From Janthinobacterium rivuli (lineage in GTDB: Bacteria > Pseudomonadota > Gammaproteobacteria > Burkholderiales > Burkholderiaceae_D): DNA of 64,000 nt. Positions 18,890 through 28,080 of this stretch are shown one piece after another (positions within the stretch are counted from its first letter, which is position 1; each line of letters starts with the position of its first letter). Location: assembly GCF_029690045.1 (NCBI RefSeq), contig NZ_CP121464.1, forward strand, positions 1,798,001-1,862,000, read 5' to 3'. Below the pieces are notes generated by a model that saw only the letters and a list, made by a program, of their open reading frames with translations, searched no databases and was not told where the DNA came from. The translations under genes and the position numbers were made by a program.

Positions 18890-19636
18890 ATGAAGGAAGT
18901 GATCTTGATTACCGGTAGCAGCCGCGGCATCGGTGCGGCGACGGCGCTGCTGGCGGCGCGCCAGGGCTATGCCGTGTGCATTAACTATGTGCGCGATGCG
19001 CAGGCGGCCGAGGCGCTGTGCGCGCGCATCGTGGCCGACGGGGGCGAGGCCATCGCCGTGCAAGCCGACGTCAGCGACGAAGCGCACGTGGCGCGCTTGT
19101 TCGGCGAAATCGATGCGCGCCTGGGGACACTCACGGCGCTGGTCAACAATGTGGGCGTGCTGGAGCAGAAATGCCGGCTGACCGACATTTCCGCGCAGCG
19201 CCTGGAACGCGTGCTGCGCACCAACGTGATCAGTTATTTCCTGTGCTGCCAGCAGGCCGTGCGGCGCATGTCGACGGCCCATGGCGGGCAGGGCGGACGC
19301 ATCGTGAATGTCTCGTCGGCGGCCGCGCGCATCGGCTCCCCGAACGAATACATCGATTACGCGGCTTCGAAAGGCGCCGTCGATACCCTGACCCTCGGCC
19401 TGGCGAAGGAAGTGGCGGCCGAAGGCATCCGCGTCAACGGCGTGCGGCCCGGCATCATCCATACGGAGATCCACGCTTCCGGCGGCGAGCCGGGAAGGGT
19501 GGCGCGCCTGGCGCCCGGCGTGCCGATGCAGCGGGGCGGCCAGCCGGAAGAAATCGCCGACGCCATTTTGTACCTGCTGGGACCGGGCGCGACCTATGTG
19601 ACGGGCAGCATCCTCGACGTGGCGGGCGGGCGCTGA
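18890..19636 (+). CDS. SDR family oxidoreductase (FabG-like)
   Basis: 248 aa, classical short-chain dehydrogenase. Cofactor motif TGSSRGIG (8-15); the usual NNAG reads NNVG; the catalytic Ser is in VSSAAA and the Tyr-Lys pair in YAASK; the C-terminus YVTGSILDVAGGR is typical. The Arg and Ser after the first strand favour NADP(H). Substrate not predictable. A strong ribosome site (AGGAGGGACA) precedes the ATG. It stands alone, after the dsbA terminator. Confidence 0.88.
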   Translation: MKEVILITGSSRGIGAATALLAARQGYAVCINYVRDAQAAEALCARIVADGGEAIAVQADVSDEAHVARLFGEIDARLGTLTALVNNVGVLEQKCRLTDISAQRLERVLRTNVISYFLCCQQAVRRMSTAHGGQGGRIVNVSSAAARIGSPNEYIDYAASKGAVDTLTLGLAKEVAAEGIRVNGVRPGIIHTEIHASGGEPGRVARLAPGVPMQRGGQPEEIADAILYLLGPGATYVTGSILDVAGGR

Positions 19637-19761
19637 TTTTCAACTCATTTTCAAATCTCGCGAGCGACTGATTCAAGCGCGGGGCCAATTATCAAGCAGG
19701 GCAAGCGAGTCCAGAATGGCGGTGTGCCATGTGCACGCCGATCAACCAACCTGGATTCATC

Positions 19762-20310
19762 ATGCCCGTATCTGCTTCCGCCTCCGTTTTTGCCCCCGCC
19801 CTCCTGGCCCTGTCGCTGCTGGGCGCCGCGCCAGCCCATGCCGCCATGGATTTGCCCATGCCGGCCCACCTGTCCGGCGCCACCTCCACGGATACAACGG
19901 CGCTGGCCGCGCGCCGCTACGCCGCGTTCTGGCAGAGCGGCGATCCTGCCCTGGCGCGTCTGGCGCTGGCCGACGATTTTATTGACCGCACCTTGCCCGC
20001 CGGCCGTCCGCAGGGACTGGCCGGCCCGCTGCAGGCCTCGCAAGTGTTCCATGCGGCCGTGCCGGACTTGAAAGTCGCCATCGAGGAGATGCTGGTGGCC
20101 GGCGACCGGGTCAGCCTGCGCCTGCATTTCACGGGCCATTTCACCGGCGTCTTCCCCACGCCGCAGGGCGAGCTGCGCGGCCAGGGGCAAGCCATCGATT
20201 TCCATGCGTTCGATTTGTACCGCGTGAACGCGCTGGGGCGCATCAGCGACAACTGGCACCTGGAAGATAATCTGACCCTGCTGCGCCAGCTGGGCGTGCT
20301 GGCGCAGTAA
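19762..20310 (+). CDS. exported SnoaL-like (ester cyclase type) protein
   Basis: 182 aa. Signal peptide ASVFAPALLALSLLGAAPAHA, then an NTF2/SnoaL-like fold: ARRYAAFWQSGD, the DDFIDRT motif, VFHAAVPDLKVAIEEMLVAGDRV, and FDLYRVNALGRISDNW, the typical SnoaL pattern. Such proteins range from polyketide cyclases to dehydratases and binding proteins; a periplasmic one of unknown ligand is what can be said. An upstream in-frame ATG at 19729 would spoil the signal peptide, so 19762 is preferred. Convergent with the LysR gene at 20320. Confidence 0.78.
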   Translation: MPVSASASVFAPALLALSLLGAAPAHAAMDLPMPAHLSGATSTDTTALAARRYAAFWQSGDPALARLALADDFIDRTLPAGRPQGLAGPLQASQVFHAAVPDLKVAIEEMLVAGDRVSLRLHFTGHFTGVFPTPQGELRGQGQAIDFHAFDLYRVNALGRISDNWHLEDNLTLLRQLGVLAQ

Positions 20311-20319
20311 GGGCGGCCG

Positions 20320-21231
20320 TCAGACTTGCAGCGCGGCGAACTGCTGCAGCAGGAACTCGGCCAGCAGGGCGATGCGCGGCGCCTGGAAGCGGCTGCGCCG
20401 GTACAGCAGGTTCAGGGGGACGCTATCGGCAAAGTAATCGTCGAGCACCGTCTGCAGGCGCCCCGCGCGCAGGTCGTCGCTGATGTCGAGCAGGGATTTG
20501 TAGGCATAGCCATGGCCGGCCACGGCCCAGCGGCGGATGATTTCGCCATCGTTGCTGTGCCAGCCGCCCTGCAGGCGCAGGCCGTGGCGCTTGCCATTTT
20601 CGCGGTAGCGCCATTCCTGCGGCGCGCCGTCGCCGGCCATGAGCACCAGCGTCGGTAGCGACGCCAGGTCGCGCGGCGCGGCCGGCAAGCCGACCCTGGC
20701 GGCCAGCGCGGGCGCCACGCACACGACGCGCCTGCCCGGGTGCAGCAGGCGCGCCACCATGTCGCTGTCGGGCAGCTCGCCGTAGCGGATGGCCAGGTCG
20801 ACGTCGTCCTGCACCAGGTCGGCCGTGGCGTCCGTCAGGGTCAGCGCATGGCGCACCTGCGGGTGCAGCGCGGCAAAGCGGTCGAGCATCGGCAGCAGCA
20901 ACTGGCGGCCGATGTCGGACGGCGCCGAGATGCGCACCAGGCCGCGCACGGCGCCGTCGCCCGCATGCAAGCCGTCTTCGGCCTGCGCCAGCAAGTCCAG
21001 CGCCTGTTCGCTGTAGCGGCGGTAGTGCACACCTTCATCCGTCAGGCGCAGCTGGCGCGTGGTGCGTTCGAACAGGGTGGCGCCCAGCGCCGTTTCCAGG
21101 CGCGCGATGGCGGCGCTGGCGGCGGCCGGCGACAGGCCGTGCTTGCGGCCGGCCGCGGAAAAGCTGCCCAGCGCCGCGGCGTCGAGGAACAGGGCGATTT
21201 CCGCCAGGCGCCCGGCGCCGCCGCGGCTCAT
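20320..21231 (-). CDS. LysR family regulator at the end of the efflux operon
   Basis: 303 aa. HTH: LAEIALFLDAAALGSFSAA, then GRKHGLSPAAASAAIARLE; LysR effector domain after about residue 90. The much longer open frame upstream is a shadow of the HlyD gene. The start at 21231 overlaps the HlyD stop as ATGA, so the regulator is co-expressed with the pump. By analogy with AaeR it may sense the exported aromatic acid, but AaeR is normally divergent from its pump genes, so this order is unusual. Confidence 0.87.
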   Translation of the reverse strand: MSRGGAGRLAEIALFLDAAALGSFSAAGRKHGLSPAAASAAIARLETALGATLFERTTRQLRLTDEGVHYRRYSEQALDLLAQAEDGLHAGDGAVRGLVRISAPSDIGRQLLLPMLDRFAALHPQVRHALTLTDATADLVQDDVDLAIRYGELPDSDMVARLLHPGRRVVCVAPALAARVGLPAAPRDLASLPTLVLMAGDGAPQEWRYRENGKRHGLRLQGGWHSNDGEIIRRWAVAGHGYAYKSLLDISDDLRAGRLQTVLDDYFADSVPLNLLYRRSRFQAPRIALLAEFLLQQFAALQV

Positions 21232-22127
21232 GCGGGGTGCGCGGTCGCTGCTGGCTTCGGCGCCGCTGCCGAATGCGGCGTGATCACCACGGTGCACGTG
21301 GTGCCGGCCACCAGCAATTGCCCCTTCGGCTGCTCGTCGATGTGGATGCGCACGGGCACGCGCTGCGCCAGACGCACCCAGTTGAAGGTGGGGTTGACGT
21401 CGGCCAGCAATTCGCGGCCCGTGGCGGCGTCGCGGTCCGTGATGCCGCGCGCGATGCTTTCGATGTGGCCATGCAGGGTGCCGCCGCTCATCAGGTTCAT
21501 TTCCGCCTTGTCGTCCTGCGCCAGCATGCCCAGCTTGGTCTCTTCGAAGTAGCCGACCACGTAGTACGAGGCGCTGTCGATGACGGCCAGCTTGGCCGCG
21601 CCGACGGCGGCGAAATCGCCCTTGTGCACGTTCAGGTTCGTCACGTAGCCGCTGACGGGGGCGCGCACGGTGGTGCGCTCCAGGTTCAATTGCGCCAGCG
21701 CGCGGGCGGCCACGGCGGCCTGCACTTGCGACGAGGCCGAGCTGGCGGCAAAGGCCGCGCTTTCGCGGCTTTCCGTCGAGATGATGCTGGCGTCCAGGCC
21801 TGCGCGGCGCTGCGCTTCCTTGCCGCGGCGACCCTGCTCCGTTTTTTGCGCGGCCAGCACGGCGTCGGCCTGCGCCAGTGCGCTCGCATAGCGTTCCTTG
21901 TCGACGACGAACAGGATATCTCCCTTCTGCACCACCTGATTGTCGCGCACCAGCACTTCCGTGACGGTGCCGGCCACGTCGGCGCTGATGTTGACGATGT
22001 CGGCCTTGATGCGGCCGTCGCGCGTCCACGGCGACTCCATGTAGCGATCCCAGACGGTCTTGCCTGTCCACAGGGCTGCGGCCAATAGCAGCACGGTGAT
22101 TGCATAGCGGGTCAGTTTGCTTACCAT
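21228..22127 (-). CDS. HlyD/AaeA-type periplasmic adaptor of efflux pump
   Basis: 299 aa. One N-terminal membrane helix (YAITVLLLAAALWTGKTVW), then the membrane-fusion-protein layout: barrel-sandwich half (ESPWTRDGRIKADIVNISAD and VSGTVT-like), a short coiled-coil hairpin (about 80-140), and the second half (TTVRAPVSGYVTNLNVHKGD). This WTRDGR motif is typical of AaeA/EmrA-like partners of FUSC pumps. It links the inner-membrane FUSC protein to the outer-membrane factor. Confidence 0.87.
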   Translation of the reverse strand: MVSKLTRYAITVLLLAAALWTGKTVWDRYMESPWTRDGRIKADIVNISADVAGTVTEVLVRDNQVVQKGDILFVVDKERYASALAQADAVLAAQKTEQGRRGKEAQRRAGLDASIISTESRESAAFAASSASSQVQAAVAARALAQLNLERTTVRAPVSGYVTNLNVHKGDFAAVGAAKLAVIDSASYYVVGYFEETKLGMLAQDDKAEMNLMSGGTLHGHIESIARGITDRDAATGRELLADVNPTFNWVRLAQRVPVRIHIDEQPKGQLLVAGTTCTVVITPHSAAAPKPAATAHPA

Positions 22128-22176
22128 GGTGGCAGCCTTTCCTTGATGGGGTTGAACAGTTTTTTTATTTGTCTAG

Positions 22177-22377
22177 CTATTTGTAAAGCGATAGCGCCAG
22201 CGCGCCGAAGATGGCGATGAAGATGCACAGCCGCGCCAGCGACGGATGCCACACCATGCGGTACACGCCCAGCCAGCCCAGCACGCGGTCAAGCAGGGTT
22301 TGCAGGGCTATGCCGAGTAGGAACAGGGGCAGCAGGGTAGGAATCAGAATTCCGAACAGGGCGAATTCACGCGGCAT
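22177..22377 (-). CDS. DUF1656 small membrane protein (AaeX-like)
   Basis: 66 aa with two membrane helices (FGILIPTLLPLFLLGIALQTLL and LCIFIAIFGALALSLY) around GVYRMVWHPSLARL. This is the DUF1656/AaeX family that nearly always sits between FUSC and HlyD genes. The start at 22377 overlaps the FUSC gene end by 11 nt. Role in the pump unknown. Confidence 0.85.
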   Translation of the reverse strand: MPREFALFGILIPTLLPLFLLGIALQTLLDRVLGWLGVYRMVWHPSLARLCIFIAIFGALALSLYK

Positions 22378-24511
22378 GGTGGTCTCCGGCGCCAGGCGCC
22401 ATATGGTCGAGTAATGAGGTGTAGATCGAATGCAGGTCGGCCAGCGCCGTCTGCAGGCGCGCGCTGCGCTCGCCGGTCGCATCGGCTTCCGTCTGGGCCG
22501 CGCGCACGACGGCGCCCGCCTGCAGGGTGGCCGCCAGGGCCGCCTGCAGTGCGGGGTCGCTGCGCGTGCGCAGCCAGGCGGCGATGTGATCCACGCATTG
22601 CTGCAGCGCGTGGCGTGTGGCGCCTGGCCGGGCCGTGGCAATCAGTTCGCGCAATTCGATCACGGAATGGCCGATTTCCAGCAGGGTCAGGGCCTGGCGC
22701 ACGACGGCGCGCGTGGCTTCGCCCGGCGCCGGTCCGGCCGCCGCATTGAGCTGGCTGAGCAAGTCGCGCACGCGGTTGTCGAAGCGGTGTTTTACTCGGC
22801 GTGCGGGCGCCGTGCACGCATGCAGCGCTTCGCGCCACAGGGCACGGCCGATGTGGTCCTTGTGGCCCATCGTGTGCTCGGGCAGCAGCACGGCAAATAC
22901 GAGGGCGGCCAGCATCAGTCCGACGATCAGTGCCATGCCCGTGTTCAAAAAGGCCGCGCCATCGACGTGCATCACATTCGTCGGCGCCATCTGCGTGATG
23001 AAGGTCGACACGCCCAGGCCCACGCCCAGCTTGGCCGGATTCGTCATCAGGTACAGGCCGACGGCCAGAAACGGCGCAAAACTGAGCACCAGCATGGGGA
23101 AGCCGTCGCCGTGCACCAGCACGAAATACACGCAGACGAGCGACAGCGGCATGGCGATGAGGAAGCCTGCCAGCACTTGCCGGATCATCAGGATGGGGCG
23201 CGGCGAGGAGGAGGCCAGCGCGCAGAACACGGCCGCCATCAGCATCGCCGTGCTGGCGTAGGGCCAGGCGAGGAAATAGGCGCCCAGCGCCAGCAGGGCC
23301 AGGCTGATGCCGGCGCGCGCGCCGCTGGCGAGCACCAGCGCGGGCGGCGTCTTCGGCGCATACGCCTGCGGCGTGCTCACGTCCAGCGGCGTGTCGTGCA
23401 CGAGGCTGAAATACACTTCGTGAAAGCGGCTGATGTCGCGCGCGAAGCGTTCGAGCAGTTCGCACACGGTGTCGAAATCGATGCGCTGCGCATGCGCGAT
23501 GGCCGCGCCGTCGATGTCCGCGCGGGCCTGGCCCAGCGCCGTTTGCAGATGCCGCTGCATGGTGTCGAGCGAGTCTTGCGACGGCGTCGTTTGCAGCGCT
23601 TCGGCGACGATGGCGTACAGGGGCGCGCAGGCCTGCATGACCTGGGTTTCGCCATCGCGCTGCAGCCGGTCGAACAGGCGGTGGAAGGTGTAGAAGGTGG
23701 TCAGCGCCGTCATGAAGGTGGCGTTGAAGGCGTGCAGCTTGCGGTTTTGCGCGCGCACGTGGCTCACTTTGCTGGTGACTTCGAACAGGGCGGCCGAGCG
23801 GCCCAGTTCCAGCGCCGCCACGTCGGCGGCAAACTGCAGATGCGTCAGTTCCACCTGCGCCGGCGTGAGCTTTTGCTGCAGCACGTCCTGGCAAAAGGTG
23901 AGGAATTTGCCGTAGCGCGCCTGCACCGTGCGCATCACCTGCGTGCCCTGGTGGCGTGGCAGCAGCACGCTGGAGACGGCGGCCGAGCAGATGATGCCCA
24001 GGCTCACTTCAGCCACGCGCGTGACGGCCAGCGAGAACACCTGCATCGGCTGCTCGATGGCGGGCAAGACGATCATGCAGGCCGTGTAGCCGGCCAGCAC
24101 GTACACATACGACTGGGCGTTGCGGTGCAGGGCCGAGCCGCTCGTGCACAGGCCCACCCACAGGGCCAGGCCGGCGAACAGCAGCACGGGCTGCTGCGGG
24201 AACAGGCCGATCAGGGTCAGCGCGGCCGTGCATCCGAGCAGGGTGCCGCACAGGCGGTAAAAGCTTTTTTCCAGCACCATGCCGCTGCTGGGCAGGGCCA
24301 GGATGATGGTGGTGGTCATCGCCGTGCTGGGCGAATCGAGGCCCAGGCGGTAGGCCAGCCACAGGGCGCAGAATGCGGCGATGAGGGTCTTGCCGACGTA
24401 GATCCAGCGTTCGCCTTCCGTCGCGCGCCAGTCCTGCAGCGCCAGCGCCAGCCAGTGGGCCGCCCGGCTCAGGGGGCCGTGCGTAGATGTTGTTGCTGTG
24501 GCTGGCGTCAT
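22367..24511 (-). CDS. FUSC family efflux permease (AaeB-like)
   Basis: 714 aa inner-membrane transporter. Two repeats of about six membrane helices each (roughly residues 35-190 and 380-540), separated by cytoplasmic helical regions, as in AaeB and the fusaric-acid resistance family. The N-terminal motif STAMTTTIILALPSSGMVLEKSFYR and LCGTLLGCTAALTLIGLFPQ are typical. Family members export aromatic carboxylic acids such as p-hydroxybenzoate. It lies 10 nt after the MarR gene in a five-to-six-gene operon. Confidence 0.88.
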   Translation of the reverse strand: MTPATATTSTHGPLSRAAHWLALALQDWRATEGERWIYVGKTLIAAFCALWLAYRLGLDSPSTAMTTTIILALPSSGMVLEKSFYRLCGTLLGCTAALTLIGLFPQQPVLLFAGLALWVGLCTSGSALHRNAQSYVYVLAGYTACMIVLPAIEQPMQVFSLAVTRVAEVSLGIICSAAVSSVLLPRHQGTQVMRTVQARYGKFLTFCQDVLQQKLTPAQVELTHLQFAADVAALELGRSAALFEVTSKVSHVRAQNRKLHAFNATFMTALTTFYTFHRLFDRLQRDGETQVMQACAPLYAIVAEALQTTPSQDSLDTMQRHLQTALGQARADIDGAAIAHAQRIDFDTVCELLERFARDISRFHEVYFSLVHDTPLDVSTPQAYAPKTPPALVLASGARAGISLALLALGAYFLAWPYASTAMLMAAVFCALASSSPRPILMIRQVLAGFLIAMPLSLVCVYFVLVHGDGFPMLVLSFAPFLAVGLYLMTNPAKLGVGLGVSTFITQMAPTNVMHVDGAAFLNTGMALIVGLMLAALVFAVLLPEHTMGHKDHIGRALWREALHACTAPARRVKHRFDNRVRDLLSQLNAAAGPAPGEATRAVVRQALTLLEIGHSVIELRELIATARPGATRHALQQCVDHIAAWLRTRSDPALQAALAATLQAGAVVRAAQTEADATGERSARLQTALADLHSIYTSLLDHMAPGAGDHHAA

Positions 24512-24521
24512 CGATAGGCTA

Positions 24522-25028
24522 TCAGTTCTGGTTGTTGAGATTGTTCAAATTGCGCAGCTGGCGCATGTACAGCTTGTCGAGCACTTGCAGCTCTTCTTCC
24601 GTGAACCCTTCGTACAGGGCCGAGGTTTCCTGGTACACGTCGGGCAGCGCCGTTTCGATCAGCGCGCGGCCCTTGTCGGTCAGCGAAATCATCACCGAGC
24701 GGCGGTCGCCGGGGCGCGTGCCACGGTGGATCAGGCCGCGCGTTTCCAGGTCGTTGCACACGCGCGTCAGGTTGGCCGGCTTTTCATGGCAGGCCATGCC
24801 CAGGGTGCAGGCGTTCGAGGTTTCATCGTCCGTGCCGTACAGCACGGCCAGCACCATGTAGCTGGCATCGACCAGGTCGTGCTTTTTCAGCGCGGCGTTG
24901 GTCAGGTCCTTCATGCCTTTTTGAATGTGGTACGTCATGCGCAATAAACGCATCAGTTCCATGGGGAAGCCTGGCATGCGCGTGCGGATGTTTTGCAGCC
25001 GCTTGGAGGTGGCGTCAAAAGCGGTCAT
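24522..25028 (-). CDS. MarR family transcriptional regulator
   Basis: 168 aa winged-helix regulator. DNA-binding wing region: PANLTRVCNDLETRGLIHRG, then TRPGDRRSVMISLTDKGRAL. The start at 25028 is chosen because AAGGA lies 7 nt upstream; an in-frame ATG at 25043 has less support. Being inside the efflux operon (after the outer-membrane factor, before FUSC) suggests autoregulated repression of the pump by an aromatic ligand, as in many MarR-pump pairs; this is inference. Confidence 0.88.
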   Translation of the reverse strand: MTAFDATSKRLQNIRTRMPGFPMELMRLLRMTYHIQKGMKDLTNAALKKHDLVDASYMVLAVLYGTDDETSNACTLGMACHEKPANLTRVCNDLETRGLIHRGTRPGDRRSVMISLTDKGRALIETALPDVYQETSALYEGFTEEELQVLDKLYMRQLRNLNNLNNQN

Positions 25029-25101
25029 GTCATATTCCTTCATGTGTGAATAAAGTTCCGATTGTATCTTGTTGGGCTAGGGCAATGCCAGGATTGCAAG
25101 C

Positions 25102-26514
25102 TCAGATGCCGCCTCCTAACGCATTCATCAAGGAAACGTACAGATCGAGCTCGCGCGCCCCATTCTGCGCCTGCTGCTGTTCTTCCGCCAGCAGCGCCAC
25201 TTGCGTGTTGAGCATGGCGATGGCGTCGCTCATGCCCGCCTTGTAGGCCTTTTCCGCCAGGTCGCGCGCGCGCTGCGCCGTCGCCAGCGCCTGCACGGTC
25301 AGCTGGTGCTGTTTGGCCAGCGATTGGGCGCGGGTGACGGCATTGGCCACGTCCGACATGGCGTTGATGACGGTGGCGTTGTATTGCTCCACGGCGCCGT
25401 CGTACACGGCCGTCTGGCTGCCCAGCTGGGCGCGCAAACGGGCGCCGGCAAAGATGGGCAGGCTCAGCGCGGGCGAGACGCCGCGAATGTCCGAATTGGC
25501 GTCGAGAAAATGGCTGAAGCCAAATGCCTGGAAGCCGGCGAAGGCCACCAGGTTGACGTTCGGGTAGAACTCGGCTTTGGCCGCATCGATGCGCTGCGCC
25601 GCCGCTTCCACTCGCCAGCGCTGGGCGGCGATGTCGGGACGGCGGCCGATCAGCTCGGCCGGCAGGGCGGCGGGAATGGCCAGCGGCTGGTCCAGGCGCA
25701 GCACGGGACGCGTGAGCGCCGCACCGGCGGCCGGCCCCTTGCCTGCCAGGGCCGCCAGCTGGTTGCGCAGCAGAGCCAGCGATTCGGCCGACTGTTCCAG
25801 CTGGCGCCGGCCGGCCGGCAAGGTGGTTTCGATTTGCGCCACGTCAATGTCCGTGCCGATGCCGGCCGCCTTGCGCTGGCGCGTGATGTCGAGGATGCGG
25901 GCGCGCTGCGCCAGGCTGCGTTCGATCACATCCTGCAGCTGGAATTCATACGACAGCTGGATGTAGGTGCGCACCAGTGCCGTTTCCAGCGCCAGGCGGG
26001 CCATCTGCGATTCGGCCGACGCCATCTGCACGTCGCCCAGGGCGGCGGACAGGGCGGCGCGGTTGCGGCCCCACAGGTCCAGGTCGTACGAGGCCGTGAC
26101 GGTGGCCTGGTTGCGCCAGGCGTAATTGCCGGCCAGCGGCGCCGGCGTGCTGCCGTGCTGGGAATACAGTTCGCGGTTGATGGAGATGGCCGCGTCGGCC
26201 TGCGGGCGGGTCTTGTCCTCGGCTGCGCCGGCCAAGGCCTCGGCCTGGCGCACGCGCGCCTGGGCGCCGCGCAGGGTGGGGCTGTCGGCCAGGGCCTGGT
26301 CCATCAAATGGTTCAATTGGGGGTCATGCAAGTCTTGCCACCATTGCGTGCGCGGCCATTCGATGGCGGCGCTGGCGGCGGCATCCATGGCCTGGCTCGC
26401 TTGCAGCTTGTTGGCGTCGAGCATGGCCGATTGCGGCGCGATATGGCCCATGTCGGCGCAAGCGCTCAAGGCAAGGATCAGGCTGGCGGCAAGCAAGCGG
26501 CGGTGCAGGGACAT
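25102..26514 (-). CDS. NodT-type outer-membrane efflux lipoprotein
   Basis: 470 aa. Signal peptide with lipobox LSAC (ILALSACADMG), so lipid-anchored in the outer membrane. Two OEP (TolC-like) repeats follow; recognisable NodT segments are WWQDLHDPQLNHLMDQAL, LRGAQARVRQAEALA and ELIGRRPDIAAQRWRVEAA. It forms the outer channel of the tripartite pump. It is the first gene of the operon that continues with MarR, FUSC, DUF1656, HlyD and LysR. Confidence 0.9.
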   Translation of the reverse strand: MSLHRRLLAASLILALSACADMGHIAPQSAMLDANKLQASQAMDAAASAAIEWPRTQWWQDLHDPQLNHLMDQALADSPTLRGAQARVRQAEALAGAAEDKTRPQADAAISINRELYSQHGSTPAPLAGNYAWRNQATVTASYDLDLWGRNRAALSAALGDVQMASAESQMARLALETALVRTYIQLSYEFQLQDVIERSLAQRARILDITRQRKAAGIGTDIDVAQIETTLPAGRRQLEQSAESLALLRNQLAALAGKGPAAGAALTRPVLRLDQPLAIPAALPAELIGRRPDIAAQRWRVEAAAQRIDAAKAEFYPNVNLVAFAGFQAFGFSHFLDANSDIRGVSPALSLPIFAGARLRAQLGSQTAVYDGAVEQYNATVINAMSDVANAVTRAQSLAKQHQLTVQALATAQRARDLAEKAYKAGMSDAIAMLNTQVALLAEEQQQAQNGARELDLYVSLMNALGGGI

Positions 26515-26657
26515 GCAGGAACTCCGGAAGGTGGTATTGGGGCGATGCTGACAGCTCGCCGCGGTGAGCGCCGGGAGTGGCCCGGCCGGGGTAGGCCCGG
26601 GTGCTGCGCCGCAACTGAGGTGTACTACTGTGTGACTGAAACCGGCTGACTGGTTTC

Positions 26658-26975
26658 TTATTGCACGACCTGCTTGATCGTATGCGCGATATCAAAGTCC
26701 GCTTCCGTTTGCGGGATCAGGCCTGCCTTGCGGGCGGCGTAGAACTCGGCCATGACTTGTTCGCGCGTCACCTGGCTGGCGGCGGTGGCCGGCGTTTTCG
26801 GATAGTCGACTTCGCTGGTGGCGATTTCGCCGGCGTTGCGGGCGCGGATGTATTCGGCCGTGACTTGCTCGCGCGTCAGTTGCTTGTCCGTTGGGGCAGG
26901 TGCGGCGCTTTGGGCGAAAGCCGAAGTGGCGGTGGTGATGGCAAACAATGCTGCGATGAGTGATTTGGCTTGCAT
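26658..26975 (-). CDS. DUF4148 exported protein
   Basis: 105 aa. Signal peptide SLIAALFAITTATSAFAQ; the mature part holds two copies of a motif, LTREQVTAEYIRARNAGEI and VTREQVMAEFYAARKAGLI, as expected for DUF4148, a family abundant in Burkholderiales. Function unknown. The start at 26975 is set by the signal peptide. About 285 bp upstream is gene-free and AT-rich (27100-27150) and presumably holds its promoter. Confidence 0.85.
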   Translation of the reverse strand: MQAKSLIAALFAITTATSAFAQSAAPAPTDKQLTREQVTAEYIRARNAGEIATSEVDYPKTPATAASQVTREQVMAEFYAARKAGLIPQTEADFDIAHTIKQVVQ

Positions 26976-27261
26976 GATAAGACTCCAAAATGTGCATGAT
27001 GGCTGGGTGGATGGGCCGGATCGCCACGTACCGGTCGGTTCGTCGGCATGGCGCTGGTGGGCGCCGTGCCGGCGATGAAGCAGTTTCTGGATGAGAAGAT
27101 GCTTACTTGAATTAACTATAGCAATGAATAGTACATTTGTGAAGTAATTTATGAAAATAGTTGTGCGCCGCCGCATTTGCCCCTTGGAAAATGCGGTGCA
27201 GGCGTGCGCCGCTGGCCGGGCCAGGGGAGTAAGCTGGTTTTTTGTTCAACGGGAGTCAACC

Positions 27262-27567
27262 ATGAGCGGCAGCACACTCGATCCGGACAATTTGCCCGTC
27301 ATCCCCGACCGCGTCCTGGGCAGCGGCCATGGCAAGGGCGCGCTCGGCCCCAGCGACAGTTCCGACAGCGGCAGCGACATGCAGGGCGTGCCCGGCCAGG
27401 ATGCGGAAGCGCTCGACAACGACAGCGATGCGGCCGGCACCGGTGAGCGGGCCGGCGTGGAGCCGCGCAATACGGCGCCCGATGGCGGCGACATCGACGT
27501 CGACCATGTAGAAAGCATGGCGCCCGTCCGGCCGGCGGAGGAAGGTGGTGGCGAATCGCCCCCATGA
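27262..27567 (+). CDS. small acidic disordered protein with LGPSDSSDSGSD motif
   Basis: 101 aa, no hydrophobic segment, rich in Gly, Asp, Ser and Pro, and predicted disordered. The segment ALGPSDSSDSGSDMQG is a motif I associate with small Burkholderiales hypotheticals (recollection, not a search). The ribosome site GGGAG lies 7 nt before the ATG. It is monocistronic, about 100 bp upstream of the second ENQR/HWWQH membrane protein. Function unknown. Confidence 0.65.
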   Translation: MSGSTLDPDNLPVIPDRVLGSGHGKGALGPSDSSDSGSDMQGVPGQDAEALDNDSDAAGTGERAGVEPRNTAPDGGDIDVDHVESMAPVRPAEEGGGESPP

Positions 27568-27663
27568 ATTACCGCCTCTCCTGCGGCATCAGCGTAAAAT
27601 GCGGGCAAGGCGGCGTGCACGCCGCCATGGCCAGCCGGCCGGCACAGGATAGGATGTCAGAGG

Positions 27664-27981
27664 ATGCAAACGCAGATGTCGGAAGAGAAAGAAAAAGACT
27701 TGATGTCGATGTACCGCGAGACGCGGCCGCGCGAGTTTTTTGGCGAAAAAAGTAACACCAATCACCTGGCCTGGAGCTTGCTGGTGATCTTGCTGGCGCT
27801 GGGATTCTGGCTCGTCGTGGCCCTGGCAGCGGCGGAAAACCAGCGCTATGCCCTGGAAACGAAGGCATGCCAGGATCATGTGTTTCCTGCGGAAATCGAC
27901 ACGTCTTGCCTGAAACAGGTCAAGTCGCGCGATCACTGGTGGCAGCACGTGGGTCACGCGCTGGTGCGCATGGGCGCCTGA
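27664..27981 (+). CDS. small single-span membrane protein with two cysteines (ENQR/HWWQH family, copy 2)
   Basis: 105 aa. A charged cytoplasmic N-terminus (SEEKEKDLMSMYRETRPREF) precedes one membrane helix (LAWSLLVILLALGFWLVVAL) and a short outer segment with ENQRYALETKAC, EIDTSCLKQV and KSRDHWWQHV. It aligns without gaps over 69 residues to the protein after dsbA (32 identities by hand count). Compared with copy 1 it has about 30 extra N-terminal residues. In-frame ATGs at 27664 and 27676 are both plausible. Unknown function. Confidence 0.72.
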   Translation: MQTQMSEEKEKDLMSMYRETRPREFFGEKSNTNHLAWSLLVILLALGFWLVVALAAAENQRYALETKACQDHVFPAEIDTSCLKQVKSRDHWWQHVGHALVRMGA

Positions 27982-28080
27982 GCCTGGCGCAAGCTGGCAG
28001 AACGGTCTGGCTGACCCTGCGGCGGCAAGTGCCGCTGCGGTGATTGTGATGGGTGATAAAGCGATAGTGCGGGAGGCGCC

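Noticed and set aside
21232..22071. Upstream extension of the LysR gene at 20320
   Set aside because: It lies antisense-free but out of frame within the HlyD gene on the same strand; LysR homology begins at 21231.
28021..28040. Short GC palindrome before the DUF2244 gene
   Set aside because: Only a 5-bp stem without a T-run; expected by chance in high-GC DNA.
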